Positions 44,473-53,864 of a DNA stretch of 64,000 bases are shown here, one piece after another. The stretch's first letter is position 1. Every line of letters begins with the position of its first letter. Source of the DNA: Clostridium aquiflavi. Lineage in GTDB: Bacteria > Bacillota > Clostridia > Clostridiales > Clostridiaceae. The stretch covers positions 47,677-111,676 of the forward strand of contig NZ_JAVJAN010000005.1 in NCBI RefSeq assembly GCF_031344075.1, read 5' to 3'. The notes below the pieces were generated by a model. That model was not told the origin of the DNA. It searched no databases and worked only from the letters and a program-made list of their open reading frames with translations. The translations under genes and the position numbers were made by a program.

Positions 44473-45882
44473 ATGAATACACAAGAAATAGTAAGTAAAC
44501 TTTGGAACCTTTGTAATGTACTAAGAGATGATGGGATAACTTATCATCAATATGTAACAGAATTAACTTATATTTTGTTTTTAAAGATGGCAAAGGAAAC
44601 AGGAGCAGAGATCAAATTGCCGGAAGGATATAAATGGGATGATCTAAAAATAAAAAGTGGTATAGAGCTTAAGAATTTCTATAAAGAGCTATTAAATCAT
44701 TTAGGTGAAGAAAGTACAGGAATAGTACAGCAAATATACCAAGGTTCAGCTACTAATATTGATGAACCAAAGAACTTAGAAAAGATAATTACAACTATAG
44801 ATGGACTTGACTGGTATTCAGCAAAGGAAGAAGGACTAGGAAACCTATATGAAGGACTTTTAGAAAAGAATGCATCTGAAAAGAAATCAGGAGCAGGACA
44901 ATACTTTACGCCAAGAGTTTTAATTGACATAATGGTTAAATTAATTGATCCTAAGCCAGGTGAAAAATGTAATGACCCAGCAGCAGGAACGTTTGGATTT
45001 ATGATTGCAGCAGATCATTATATGAAAGAAAAGACAGATAATTACTTTGATTTAGATACAGACTTAGCAGAATTCCAAAGAACAGAAGCTTTTTCAGGAT
45101 GTGAATTAGTTCATGAAACTCATAGGTTAGCACTTATGAATGCAATGCTTCATGATATAGAAGGAAACATAATATTAGGAGATACATTAACTAATGTAGG
45201 AAAGCAAATGACAGATTTAGATGTAGTGCTTTCAAATCCTCCATTTGGAACTAAAAAAGGTGGAGAAAGAGCAAATAGAGATGATTTAACGTTCATAACA
45301 TCAAACAAGCAATTAAATTTCTTACAACATATATATAGAAGTTTAAAAGCAGATGGAAAAGCAAGAGCAGCAGTAGTATTACCTGATAATGTTTTATTCC
45401 AAGAAGGTGATGGAAGCAAAATAAGAGAAGATTTAATGGATAAATGTAATCTTCACACAATATTAAGACTTCCAACAGGTATCTTTTATGCTCAAGGAGT
45501 TAAAACTAATGTATTATTCTTTACAAGAGGCACTAGGGATAAAGGAAATACAAAAGACGTATGGTTCTATGATTTAAGAACAAATATGAAAAACTTCAAT
45601 AAGGGAAATTCATTAAAAGAATCTCATTTTGATGAATTTGTAAAAGCTTATACAGCAGAAGATAGAGCGAAAGTAGAAGATGAAAGATGGAATAAGTTCA
45701 ATAGAGAAGAAATAAGAGAAAAGAATGATAATTTAGATTTAGGGCTTATAAAAGATGATTTAATATTAGATTATGAAGATCTACCAGATCCAATAGAAAG
45801 TGCAGAAGACGCAGTAGCAAAGCTTGAAGAGGCAACTGACTTGCTTATGAGCGTTATTAAAGAACTAAAGTCATTACAATAA
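44473..45882 (+). CDS. hsdM: Type I restriction system DNA methyltransferase subunit M
   Basis: The 469-residue adenine-N6 methyltransferase has an N-terminal helical HsdM_N domain (SKLWNLCNVLRDDGI). The SAM-binding motif I is DPAAGTFGF (168-176) and the catalytic motif IV is NPPF (255-258, SNPPFGTKKGG). Its length is typical of the EcoEI/StySPI-like branch. With HsdS it methylates the recognition site to protect self-DNA. It forms one unit with the Fic gene upstream and a small orf plus hsdS downstream. Confidence 0.96.
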   Translation: MNTQEIVSKLWNLCNVLRDDGITYHQYVTELTYILFLKMAKETGAEIKLPEGYKWDDLKIKSGIELKNFYKELLNHLGEESTGIVQQIYQGSATNIDEPKNLEKIITTIDGLDWYSAKEEGLGNLYEGLLEKNASEKKSGAGQYFTPRVLIDIMVKLIDPKPGEKCNDPAAGTFGFMIAADHYMKEKTDNYFDLDTDLAEFQRTEAFSGCELVHETHRLALMNAMLHDIEGNIILGDTLTNVGKQMTDLDVVLSNPPFGTKKGGERANRDDLTFITSNKQLNFLQHIYRSLKADGKARAAVVLPDNVLFQEGDGSKIREDLMDKCNLHTILRLPTGIFYAQGVKTNVLFFTRGTRDKGNTKDVWFYDLRTNMKNFNKGNSLKESHFDEFVKAYTAEDRAKVEDERWNKFNREEIREKNDNLDLGLIKDDLILDYEDLPDPIESAEDAVAKLEEATDLLMSVIKELKSLQ

Positions 45883-45898
45883 TAGGAGGATATTAAGT

Positions 45899-46159
45899 AT
45901 GAAATGGAGTGAAGTAAGAGTACTATATAAAGATGCTTTGATATTATTTGAAGCATTGAAATCACATTCTGAGAATGGAAACAGGATTGTTGAGGATTTA
46001 TCTGTTATTAATTATTATAGTGATGGAAAAACTGCGTTAAGAGAATATGCAGAAAGGCACAAGAAGGATAAAACTAGGGAAATGTATGTATATCATACTA
46101 AACATGAAAATTTGAATATAGAAGAAAGAGCATGGATTGGAGTAAGGAGAAATGGTTAA
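45899..46159 (+). CDS. Small protein between hsdM and hsdS, unknown
   Basis: The 86-residue protein follows hsdM by 16 nt with a perfect AGGAGG site, so it belongs to the operon. It is charged and soluble: an N-terminal helix (WSEVRVLYKDALILFEAL), a central ED pair and a C-terminal basic, His-containing stretch (KDKTREMYVYHTKHEN). No family is recognised. It could modulate restriction or be an accessory specificity factor; both ideas are inference. Confidence 0.65.
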   Translation: MKWSEVRVLYKDALILFEALKSHSENGNRIVEDLSVINYYSDGKTALREYAERHKKDKTREMYVYHTKHENLNIEERAWIGVRRNG

Positions 46160-46236
46160 TTTAAAATATAGGTATGGACTGCCATTTTGCTCTATTTCAT
46201 TGGTATATAAAATGGAAATACAAGTGAGGAAAAGTA

Positions 46237-47604
46237 ATGGCTAAGAAGAAAATCACATTAGAAGAAAAGATGGAAGAGGCTATTGTTACGGATGTGCCTT
46301 ATGAGGTGCCGGGGAATTGGGTGTGTAGTAAGTTAGGAAGTCTACTAAAAAATATGACTACCAAAAAACCAGATGATAGAAATGAGTTTTTTAAATATAT
46401 AGATATTGATGCTATTGATAACAAAAATCAAAGAATTGCAGAACCTAAAGTAGTAAATGTAAAAGAGGCTCCAAGTAGAGCAAGTAGGGAAGTAATGGAG
46501 GGCGATGTTTTATTTTCTACAGTACGACCATATTTAAAAAATATTGCAATAGTAACAAATGAATATAAAGATTGTATTGCCTCAACAGGATTTTATATTT
46601 GTAGAAGTAAAGGAGCATTAATTAATAAGTATTTATACTACTTATTATGCAGTGAGGGATCTATAAATTATTTTACATCAATGATGAAAGGTGATAACTC
46701 ACCATCTATAAGAAAAGAAGAATTTGAACGTTTAAATGTACCACTTCCACCGTTAAAAGAGCAACAAAGAATTGTTGATAGAATAGAAAGTCTTTTTGAA
46801 AAGTTAGATAAGGCTAAGGAGTTAATAGAAGAAGCTAGAGAGGGATTTGAGAAGAGGAAGTCAGCTATATTGGAGAAGGCTTTTAGGGGAGGAGTGACTG
46901 AAAAGTGGAGAAAAAAGAGAAAAATTAATGAAATGGGTAAGTTAACTTCATTAAAAGAAGTTGCAGATTTTAAAGGCGGTTTTGCATTCAAGAGTAATCA
47001 ATTTGTAGATGAAGGTATTCAGGTAATTAGAATGGGGAATCTTTATAATGGAGTATTAGATTTAACTAGAAATCCTGTATATATATCTAGAAATATTGAT
47101 AGTAATTTAATTAGTAAGTATAGTATAAAAAGTGGAGATATTTTATTGACGTTAACAGGAACAAAATATAAAAGAGATTATGGTTATGCGGTATTGATAG
47201 AAGAAGATAAAGAATTATTACTTAATCAGAGAATTTTAAGTATATCTCCAAAGAGAGATATATGCACATCTTATTTATATTATTATCTAAAAAGTGAGTT
47301 CTTTAGAGATATATTTTTTAGTCAAGAAACTGGTGGGGTTAATCAAGGAAATGTTAGTGGAAAGTTTGTTGAAAGTGTTAAGATAAACATAGTATCTTTA
47401 GAAGAACAAAAAGAAATAGTAAGAATCCTAGATAAGCTTTTAGAAGATGAATCTAAAATAGAACAACTTACACAATTAGAAGATCAAATAGAATTAATAA
47501 AGAAATCAATACTTGCAAAAGCATTTAGAGGGGAACTTGGAACAAATGACTCAAATGAAGAAAGTGCTTTAGAGTTGCTTAAAGAAATATTAAGTAAAGA
47601 ATAA
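46237..47604 (+). CDS. hsdS: Type I restriction system specificity subunit S
   Basis: The 455-residue protein has two target-recognition domains (about 20-175 and 235-395). Each is followed by a conserved coiled-coil spacer: LKEQQRIVDRIESLFEKLDKAKELIEEAR (about 171-199) and EEQKEIVRILDKLLEDESKIEQL near the C-terminus. Similar KAFRG phrases (EKAFRGGVTE, AKAFRGELG) end each half, showing the internal repeat. It sets the bipartite DNA target. GAGGAAAAG precedes the ATG, and a terminator ends the operon. Confidence 0.95.
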   Translation: MAKKKITLEEKMEEAIVTDVPYEVPGNWVCSKLGSLLKNMTTKKPDDRNEFFKYIDIDAIDNKNQRIAEPKVVNVKEAPSRASREVMEGDVLFSTVRPYLKNIAIVTNEYKDCIASTGFYICRSKGALINKYLYYLLCSEGSINYFTSMMKGDNSPSIRKEEFERLNVPLPPLKEQQRIVDRIESLFEKLDKAKELIEEAREGFEKRKSAILEKAFRGGVTEKWRKKRKINEMGKLTSLKEVADFKGGFAFKSNQFVDEGIQVIRMGNLYNGVLDLTRNPVYISRNIDSNLISKYSIKSGDILLTLTGTKYKRDYGYAVLIEEDKELLLNQRILSISPKRDICTSYLYYYLKSEFFRDIFFSQETGGVNQGNVSGKFVESVKINIVSLEEQKEIVRILDKLLEDESKIEQLTQLEDQIELIKKSILAKAFRGELGTNDSNEESALELLKEILSKE

Positions 47605-47625
47605 AACATAAATTAATGCATAACA

Positions 47626-47676
47626 AATAGGCTATCTTAAAATGTAAATTTATATTTTGAGATAGCCTATTCTTTT
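47626..47676 (+). terminator. Terminator of the type I RM operon
   Basis: AATAGGCTATCTTAAAAT (47626-47643) pairs almost perfectly with ATTTTGAGATAGCCTATT (47654-47671), followed by CTTTT. Confidence 0.9.
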
Positions 47677-47785
47677 ATAAATAATTAGTTTATGTCCATT
47701 AATATTTGATATATCAGATGTAATATTTCTATAAAGTTTGAATAGTCATTATATTGAGTTATTAATTTATTAAGTAAGGGACTAG

Positions 47786-50275
47786 ATGGGAAGTAAATTT
47801 TATAGAGAAATATCTAAGAGCATGAAGGAAAAGGAAGTAGAAACTGTATATAATAAAGGATTAGATTTGTATTTTTCAAATGCAAAAATAAATCATCCTT
47901 ATAATTGTGATGGTTATATGGAAAGTGATGTATTTTATGATAATAAAAAAAGAATTTTAAGGTTACTTATAGAGTATAAATTAGATGAAAAATTAGATTC
48001 TAAAACGCATCAAGCAAAAGTATTAGTACAAGCGTTATACTATATAAAAAATTTTGAATTAAATGGAGATATACTACCAAATGTAACTTTAATTGGAGAT
48101 AAAAATGAATGTTTTGTATTACATACAAATGATATTAATAATTATTTAGATGAAGATATTGATTGGAGTATTGCACCTTCTGAAGCACCTAATAAAAATC
48201 CTAATTTAGTATTTAAAATAGCTAAAGATGAAAAAATAAATCCATTTGTATTTAAAATAGATGATAATTTTTCATTTAAAGAAGTTGCAGACAAAATTAA
48301 ATATTTAGCTTTAAATATTCAAAGATTAGTTAGGATGACAGATCAAAATATATCTAAGATATATGATTATTTCATAACAAAAGTAATAAAAGAAATTAAG
48401 AAATATAATGCCAATGATTTAGTATATATGTTTATAGATTTGATGATTTGTCCTAAGAATAATTATAAACATCCTATAAAGAAAAATACATTAGTTTTAT
48501 CAAATGGAAATGAGATTAATATTAATGGCAATAATTATGATGCTTTCTTTAATCATTTTGAACGTAAATATAGTCCTAGTGAAAAAGAGAGGTTTACTTC
48601 AATTTCTGATAGGCTTATTGAAGATACAACAAGACGATTTAAAGGAGAATTTTATACACCAACATCATGGGTGGATGAAGCACATAAAGTTATTAGTAGG
48701 GTTTATGGTGATGATTGGAAAGAAAAATATGTTGTATGGGATTGTGCATGGGGTACAGGTAATCTTACACGAGACTATCTTTTTAAGGAACTTTATTGTT
48801 CAACAATTAATGAAGGAGATTTAAAAATAGCTAGTAGGTATAATATTAATTCAGTAAAATTCAAGTATGATTTTTTGAATGATGATATTGATTTGCTTCA
48901 AGGGGCAACATTATTAGAAAGTGAATATAAAATACCAAAATCTTTATTATATGCATTAAAATCTGATAGAAAAATTATATTTTTCTTGAATCCACCTTAT
49001 GGAACTTCAGGAAGTGGAGGAGCAAAAGGTTCAAGTAAAAAGGGAATGGCTGAAAGTGAAATGAATAAATTAATGAAGAAAAATAAAGTAGGCAGATGCT
49101 CTGAGCAATTATTTGCACAATTTTTATATAGAATATTTATGTTTAAAAAGTTGTATAATCTTACCAATGTTAATATATGTATATATGCTACTCCGATATA
49201 TATGTCTGGGGAATCATTTAAGAAGTTTAGAAAAGTGTTTTTAAAAGAATTTAAGTATGAATCAGGCATATTATTTCAAGCAAGTCATTTTTCTGATGTT
49301 AAGAACAGATGGGGAATTAGTTTTAGTTGCTGGTCAAGTGGAGAATCTATAAATAAAACAGAATTTATTCATGAATTAAAGGACATTGATAATACGGGAA
49401 TAGTATCATTAGGTAAGAAGAATATTTATAATTTAGATGAAGAGATAAAATGTTCTGATTGGATTAGAAAAGAAATTAAAGATAAATCAACAGTAGATAT
49501 GCCACAATTTATAACAGCAATATCTATTAAACAAAGTGGTAATGGTAAAGCATTAAAAGGATCACTAGGGTACTGTGTAAATTCTGCTAATGCTATCTAT
49601 GAAAATGATACGTATGTTTTTATTACCAGTTCTACGTCATGTAAAGGGCATGGAGTATCTATAACAAAAGACAATATAATGAATATAGTTTCTAATTTTG
49701 CAGCACGTAAATTAATTACTGGGAAACATTCTACGTGGATAAATCATAAGGATGAGTATATGAAACCTAATGTAAATAAGAACGGTTATAAGGAATGGAA
49801 CTATGATGCATTGGTATATTCTATTTTTAATACGGCATCAAATCAAAGCTCTGTTAGGCAAATTCAATATAAAGATAAAAAATGGAATGTATTTAATGAA
49901 TTTTTCTTTATGAGTAAAAATGAAATATTAAAATTAGCAGATTTAAATAATAATGACCAAGTATATGAGGATGTTAAAAACTTTGGAGAAGAACGATATG
50001 TATATAAGTTATTAGAAAATACCAAATTATCAACTGAATCACAAGTTGTGTTAGACAAAGCTAGAGAGTTAGTATATAAAAGTTTTAAATATAGAGAGGT
50101 ATTTAATGAAGATAATCCAGAATACTTTATAAATTCATGGGATGCAGGTTGGTATCAAATCAAAGGATTATTAAATGAATATATGAAAGAAGAATTAATT
50201 GAATTTAATAATTTATATAAAGAGCTAGAAAACAAGATGAGACCTAATGTTTATGAGTTTGGATTTTTAAAGTAA
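47786..50275 (+). CDS. Fused nuclease-adenine methyltransferase, type IIG-like
   Basis: The 829-residue protein has N-terminal Asp48 (YMESDVFYDN) followed by Glu63-Tyr-Lys65 (LLIEYKLDE), a PD-(D/E)XK-like arrangement. A gamma-type N6-adenine methyltransferase follows, with motif I DCAWGTGN (319-326) and motif IV NPPYGTSG (402-409). The remaining 400 residues probably hold target recognition. One polypeptide with both activities is the layout of type IIG restriction-modification enzymes. It could also be a stand-alone methylase with a degenerate nuclease. AAGGGAC precedes the ATG; there is no separate specificity gene. Confidence 0.75.
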   Translation: MGSKFYREISKSMKEKEVETVYNKGLDLYFSNAKINHPYNCDGYMESDVFYDNKKRILRLLIEYKLDEKLDSKTHQAKVLVQALYYIKNFELNGDILPNVTLIGDKNECFVLHTNDINNYLDEDIDWSIAPSEAPNKNPNLVFKIAKDEKINPFVFKIDDNFSFKEVADKIKYLALNIQRLVRMTDQNISKIYDYFITKVIKEIKKYNANDLVYMFIDLMICPKNNYKHPIKKNTLVLSNGNEININGNNYDAFFNHFERKYSPSEKERFTSISDRLIEDTTRRFKGEFYTPTSWVDEAHKVISRVYGDDWKEKYVVWDCAWGTGNLTRDYLFKELYCSTINEGDLKIASRYNINSVKFKYDFLNDDIDLLQGATLLESEYKIPKSLLYALKSDRKIIFFLNPPYGTSGSGGAKGSSKKGMAESEMNKLMKKNKVGRCSEQLFAQFLYRIFMFKKLYNLTNVNICIYATPIYMSGESFKKFRKVFLKEFKYESGILFQASHFSDVKNRWGISFSCWSSGESINKTEFIHELKDIDNTGIVSLGKKNIYNLDEEIKCSDWIRKEIKDKSTVDMPQFITAISIKQSGNGKALKGSLGYCVNSANAIYENDTYVFITSSTSCKGHGVSITKDNIMNIVSNFAARKLITGKHSTWINHKDEYMKPNVNKNGYKEWNYDALVYSIFNTASNQSSVRQIQYKDKKWNVFNEFFFMSKNEILKLADLNNNDQVYEDVKNFGEERYVYKLLENTKLSTESQVVLDKARELVYKSFKYREVFNEDNPEYFINSWDAGWYQIKGLLNEYMKEELIEFNNLYKELENKMRPNVYEFGFLK

Positions 50276-50309
50276 TTATATATTAATAGTTACGATAAAT
50301 TAGTTATAT

Positions 50310-50350
50310 AAACAAAGACTAGAATTCAGTAAGATTTCTAGTCTTTGTTT
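50310..50350 (+). terminator. Terminator followed by promoter-like TGGTAAAAT
   Basis: Perfect 15-bp arms (AAACAAAGACTAGAA at 50310-50324 and complement at 50336-50350). Directly after it ATGGTAAAATG (50351-50361) matches the extended -10 seen in the repeated blocks at 30-32 kb. Confidence 0.8.
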
Positions 50351-50414
50351 ATGGTAAAATGTTGATTAGAGTAGATATAAAAATAAAAGTGATATTGGGA
50401 TAGGTGTAAGTAAA

Positions 50415-50942
50415 ATGAGAGATAGCTATGGAGATATTTATTATGAAGCATTAGAAGACCTTTTAAAGGAAGAAAAAGATAAACTTGAATCTTTGATAGG
50501 CAAAGAGGTATTAGATATATTAGCATATACTGATGACGAATGTACAGAATGGTATCAACCAATAATATTTGTTATTGAAAATATTAATTTATTAATTGAA
50601 GTATATGATTTAGAAAAGTTAGTAATAAAATGGAATACTTCTGTAGATCATATTTATTATACAGATAAATTAAAATGGGGAAATAAAAATAAAGAGTTTA
50701 AAAGATTAGTAAATTCTAAAATAACAAGAATAGATATAATTGAATTTTGCAGAAATTGGAAAGCTGTATATTCAAAATTAAACACTAATGAACTTGATGA
50801 TCAAATATATACTAGAGATTTGATTGGGATAGGATTTCATACAGAAACAGGGTATATAGAAATATGTAATACAATAGATGAAGCTGAGATATCTTTTAAT
50901 TATATTGAAAGAAATGATTTGAAAAGATATATAATTAAATAA
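50415..50942 (+). CDS. Hypothetical protein, 175 residues
   Basis: The ATG at 50415 follows GGGATAGGTG. The protein is acidic in its first third (DDECTEWYQ, about 40-48) and mixed alpha/beta afterwards, with no signal, membrane segment or cysteine motif. Its size and acidity recall immunity-type proteins, but no family is recognised. A zinc-ribbon gene starts 32 nt downstream, suggesting a two-gene unit. Confidence 0.6.
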   Translation: MRDSYGDIYYEALEDLLKEEKDKLESLIGKEVLDILAYTDDECTEWYQPIIFVIENINLLIEVYDLEKLVIKWNTSVDHIYYTDKLKWGNKNKEFKRLVNSKITRIDIIEFCRNWKAVYSKLNTNELDDQIYTRDLIGIGFHTETGYIEICNTIDEAEISFNYIERNDLKRYIIK

Positions 50943-50974
50943 ATAATTTTTTAGTGCTAAAAGGGAGAATTTAC

Positions 50975-51448
50975 ATGGGAAGAAAATATACTATAAAATG
51001 TTCAAATTGCAATTACAATAAATGTCTTACACTAGGAATAGGAATGCTATATTCTACTAAGAATATTTTTTACAAAAATGATTTTAATAATAGTAAACCT
51101 ATGTTAGAAACTTTAGTTAGAAGTAAAAGGATAAAAGAAAATGCTTTGAAGTTAATAGATAGTGGTGGAATTCCAAGTGAAAATTATAAACATAATGTTT
51201 ATTGCTGTACTAATTGTAATGAGATTTATAGTCGATTTTATTTTTGTATTATATCTGAAGGCAAAGTATATGAACCAGAATACCATTGTTCAAAATGTAA
51301 GCGTATTTTAAATAAAGTAAGAATAATAAGTGAAAAAGATAATCTGAAAATATTTGATGAGCATAAGGAATACTCATGGAAATGCCCTATTTGTGGTTGT
51401 AATAAATTAGAAATTGATAATGATAGTGGTATTTTAATGTGGGATTAA
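50975..51448 (+). CDS. Zinc-ribbon protein, unknown
   Basis: The ATG at 50975 follows AAAGGGAGAATT; an upstream GTG overlaps that site. The 157-residue protein has three Cys pairs arranged as ribbons: CSNCNYNKC (about 9), CCTNCNEIY (about 77) with CSKCKRIL (about 101), and CPICGCNK (about 140). Multiple zinc ribbons suggest nucleic-acid or protein binding. No named family is recognised. It is followed by repeat module A. Confidence 0.6.
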   Translation: MGRKYTIKCSNCNYNKCLTLGIGMLYSTKNIFYKNDFNNSKPMLETLVRSKRIKENALKLIDSGGIPSENYKHNVYCCTNCNEIYSRFYFCIISEGKVYEPEYHCSKCKRILNKVRIISEKDNLKIFDEHKEYSWKCPICGCNKLEIDNDSGILMWD

Positions 51449-51480
51449 AATAATCAAAGAATTTAATCAAATATCACATA

Positions 51481-51656
51481 AATTAAGAAAAATGCTAATA
51501 AAGCTTAATTAAGTTTAAGTTTTATTAGCATTTTTAGTGCAGTTTTAAAGAGGAGATAGTTAAGGTGTTTGATTTTTTAATATTGTGACATGGGATATTA
51601 GATGGTTTTAGGTTTAATAATAAGATGTTTTTGGATATAATAGAGGTAATATAATT
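51481..51656 (+). repeat. Terminator-promoter repeat module, copy A
   Basis: It begins with a hairpin (AATGCTAATA...TATTAGCATTTTT), continues through GTGCAGTTTTAAAGAGGAGA and ends with a TTTTTGGATATAATAGAGGTAA promoter (TATAAT -10). It is about 90% identical to copy B at 54282-54458. It precedes the hepT gene. Confidence 0.85.
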
Positions 51657-51669
51657 AAAGAGGTGTAAA

Positions 51670-52071
51670 ATGAATAATTTAAAAGAAATTAGATGGAAGC
51701 AAAGATTTGAAAATTTCCATAAATCATATAAATTATTAAAAAAATATTCTAATAAGCCTATAACAACTGAACTTGAAAGAGCTGGGATAATACAATTTTT
51801 TGAAATGACATTTGAACTTGCGTGGAAAGTTTTAAAAGATTACTTGGAATCAGAAGGGTATATGGTTAAAAGCCCTAGAGAAACTGTAAAGCAAGCATTT
51901 CAAATAGGATTGATAGATAATGGACATATATGGATAGATGCATTATCAAATAGAGATTTAACAAAACATACTTATGATGAAGAATTAGCTGATAAAATGA
52001 CTAAGGAAATATTGATATCTTACTTACCTGAATTGGATAAAATGTATACTAGATTAGTAGAGGAATTGTAA
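51670..52071 (+). CDS. hepT: HepT-type HEPN toxin, nucleotidyltransferase partner
   Basis: The 133-residue all-helical protein has the HI0074 pattern (FFEMTFELAWKVLKDYLESEG, about 43-63) and the active motif RDLTKHTY (95-102), an exact R-x4-H-x-Y. In characterised HepT/MntA modules this is the RNase site and the Tyr is adenylylated by the antitoxin. The gene starts after AAAGAGGTG and is followed after 1 nt by mntA. It is the intact relative of the wreck at 28859-29141. Confidence 0.9.
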   Translation: MNNLKEIRWKQRFENFHKSYKLLKKYSNKPITTELERAGIIQFFEMTFELAWKVLKDYLESEGYMVKSPRETVKQAFQIGLIDNGHIWIDALSNRDLTKHTYDEELADKMTKEILISYLPELDKMYTRLVEEL

Positions 52072-52072
52072 A

Positions 52073-52381
52073 ATGTTTGGATTATTAGAAAGAGACATAA
52101 AGTATATAAATGAAGCTTTAGATAAATTTGAAGAGATAGAAAAAGCAATAATATTTGGAAGTAGAGCAATGGGAAATTATAAAAAAGGTTCAGATGTGGA
52201 TATAGCTATAATAGGTAAAAATGTAACGAATAAAACTATTTTTAGATTGGATGATTATTTAAATGAAGTTTATCCACTACCTTATTTTTTTGATGTTATA
52301 CAATATTCTTCAATTTCAAATAAGAAATTAATAAATCATATAGATAATGAGGGGAAGATAATATATACAAAGAAATTGTGA
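52073..52381 (+). CDS. mntA: MntA-type minimal nucleotidyltransferase antitoxin
   Basis: The 102-residue protein is a minimal nucleotidyltransferase with IIFGSRAMGNYKKGSDVDIAI: Gly29-Ser30 and the metal-binding Asp41-x-Asp43. In known systems MntA neutralises HepT by attaching AMP units to the Tyr of the R-x4-H-x-Y motif, which the upstream protein has. The two genes are separated by 1 nt and share a promoter within module A. A module C terminator follows. Confidence 0.92.
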   Translation: MFGLLERDIKYINEALDKFEEIEKAIIFGSRAMGNYKKGSDVDIAIIGKNVTNKTIFRLDDYLNEVYPLPYFFDVIQYSSISNKKLINHIDNEGKIIYTKKL

Positions 52382-52451
52382 TGTTTAAACTTTGTATATT
52401 GTGAGATATAATATATTTAATAAAATTTTGGAATAGAACAATATGCATGAT

Positions 52452-52510
52452 AAATTAAGAAAAATGCTAATAGAGCTTAATTAGATTTAAGTTTTATTAG
52501 CATTTTTAGC
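52452..52510 (+). repeat. Terminator repeat, copy C (hairpin part only)
   Basis: The sequence matches the hairpin portion of modules A and B (AAGAAAAATGCTAATAGAGC...TTATTAGCATTTTTAG) but lacks the promoter part. It ends the hepT-mntA transcript and also faces the minus-strand gene at 52535. Confidence 0.85.
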
Positions 52511-52534
52511 AGGTTATTACGTAAAGTTAAATAT

Positions 52535-53149
52535 TTAGTTAGGTAATTGATAATGTATTTGGTTATTTTCATCAATAGTATAAATGATGTTATTTTTATC
52601 AAAAAACTTAGTTAATAGTTCTCTATTTAAATTTATATTATTTCTTATAGAGCTTAACTTTGAGTTTATAGAATTAGAAGTGTAAGTATCCGCACAATTT
52701 GAGTTCAAGATTAAATGTATACAGTCTTTAGTTTCATTTGAAATATTAGATAAGTTTGATTTTAGTAAATTAAACTTAGAATCAGAGTAAGTGTCCATAC
52801 TAAACTTGTCTAAATCAGATAGAGAGTTATTTAATTCTTGTTTATATGAATTTGAAAAATTATTATTATTATATTCATTTACTATTTTATTAAGAATAGT
52901 ATTTGAAGTAGATATTAGATTTGAAGTATCATTAATAAAATCTTTTGTTACATTAATAGGAGTATGTTTATTTTTATAAGCAAAAATATTATATACAACA
53001 AATATCATACATAAAATAGCAACAATTCTTTTAAGTAAATCTCCAACAGTAAATGATGAATGCTTTTTAGGATTAAACTTTATAGATTTATCATTAGGAT
53101 CAATCATTTTATTTTCAATATAGCTATAAATTTTTTCATTATTATTCAT
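52535..53149 (-). CDS. Single-pass membrane protein with helical outer domain, unknown
   Basis: The 204-residue protein has a 38-residue cytosolic N-terminus, a transmembrane helix (LLKRIVAILCMIFVVYNIFA, about 38-57) and a 145-residue Asn/Ser-rich, helical extracytoplasmic part with heptad-like Leu/Ile spacing. No signal cleavage site is evident. It is oriented opposite to its neighbours. AAGGAGT precedes the start. The family is not recognised. Confidence 0.6.
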   Translation of the reverse strand: MNNNEKIYSYIENKMIDPNDKSIKFNPKKHSSFTVGDLLKRIVAILCMIFVVYNIFAYKNKHTPINVTKDFINDTSNLISTSNTILNKIVNEYNNNNFSNSYKQELNNSLSDLDKFSMDTYSDSKFNLLKSNLSNISNETKDCIHLILNSNCADTYTSNSINSKLSSIRNNINLNRELLTKFFDKNNIIYTIDENNQIHYQLPN

Positions 53150-53357
53150 ATTACTAATACTCCTTTATATAAAATAATGTATTACATATTATACCATAAT
53201 TACCGCTTTGTATAATGATTTTAAGTCTGATTTATGCATAGCATATAATACTAATCTTCATATTTATTATTTAATATTAATAAGTTAAAAGAAAAATGAT
53301 TATAGAATAATATAAATATTAGTATATATAAATGAAATAATATTTAGGAGATTAGTT

Positions 53358-53864
53358 ATGGAATGGTTAAACTGTGAAACAAAAGAGAAAATATTAAAAG
53401 AAAAGTATGGATCATTAGATAAATTAAGAAAGGCAATAAAAAAGGATTGTAGACAGTTGTTTTTACAATATAATTCTAGTGATAAAAACGTAATAGAAAT
53501 GTTTAGAATAACAAGTGGAAGTTGGAAAGGAATTATAGATAAGATTAGTATATTTAAAGAGGTCATTAAAAAGTTAAATATGGATGTGAACAAAGTAGAA
53601 AAAGATGAAAGGGAAGAAAGCAGCGAAACTTTTTTTAAATCAGAGCAAGCGAGATTAATATTTTACCTTTTAGAAATAGATGGAGTAAAAAGAGCAAAAG
53701 CATTAAATATAACGAAAACACAATATAGTAATAAAAAATTAGCAAAAAAATGGAGAGATAATATTGCAAAGAAGATACATCCTGATATATGTAATGTAAA
53801 GGGAGCTAATAAAGCAATAAGCAAGTTGAATCAATTATATGAAGAGATGACAGCCTATGAATAA
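53358..53864 (+). CDS. Small protein with C-terminal J-domain-like HPD motif
   Basis: The 168-residue protein has a Lys-rich helical N-terminal half, an acidic linker (KDEREESSE) and a C-terminal region KKWRDNIAKKIHPDICNVKGANKAISKLNQLYEEM. That matches the helix II-HPD-helix III core of J-domains (His141-Pro142-Asp143). J-domains recruit DnaK/Hsp70. There is no Gly/Phe region or zinc finger, so it is not a DnaJ chaperone. Its last 8 nt overlap the next gene, so the two are translationally coupled. AGGAGATTAG precedes the ATG. Confidence 0.7.
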   Translation: MEWLNCETKEKILKEKYGSLDKLRKAIKKDCRQLFLQYNSSDKNVIEMFRITSGSWKGIIDKISIFKEVIKKLNMDVNKVEKDEREESSETFFKSEQARLIFYLLEIDGVKRAKALNITKTQYSNKKLAKKWRDNIAKKIHPDICNVKGANKAISKLNQLYEEMTAYE

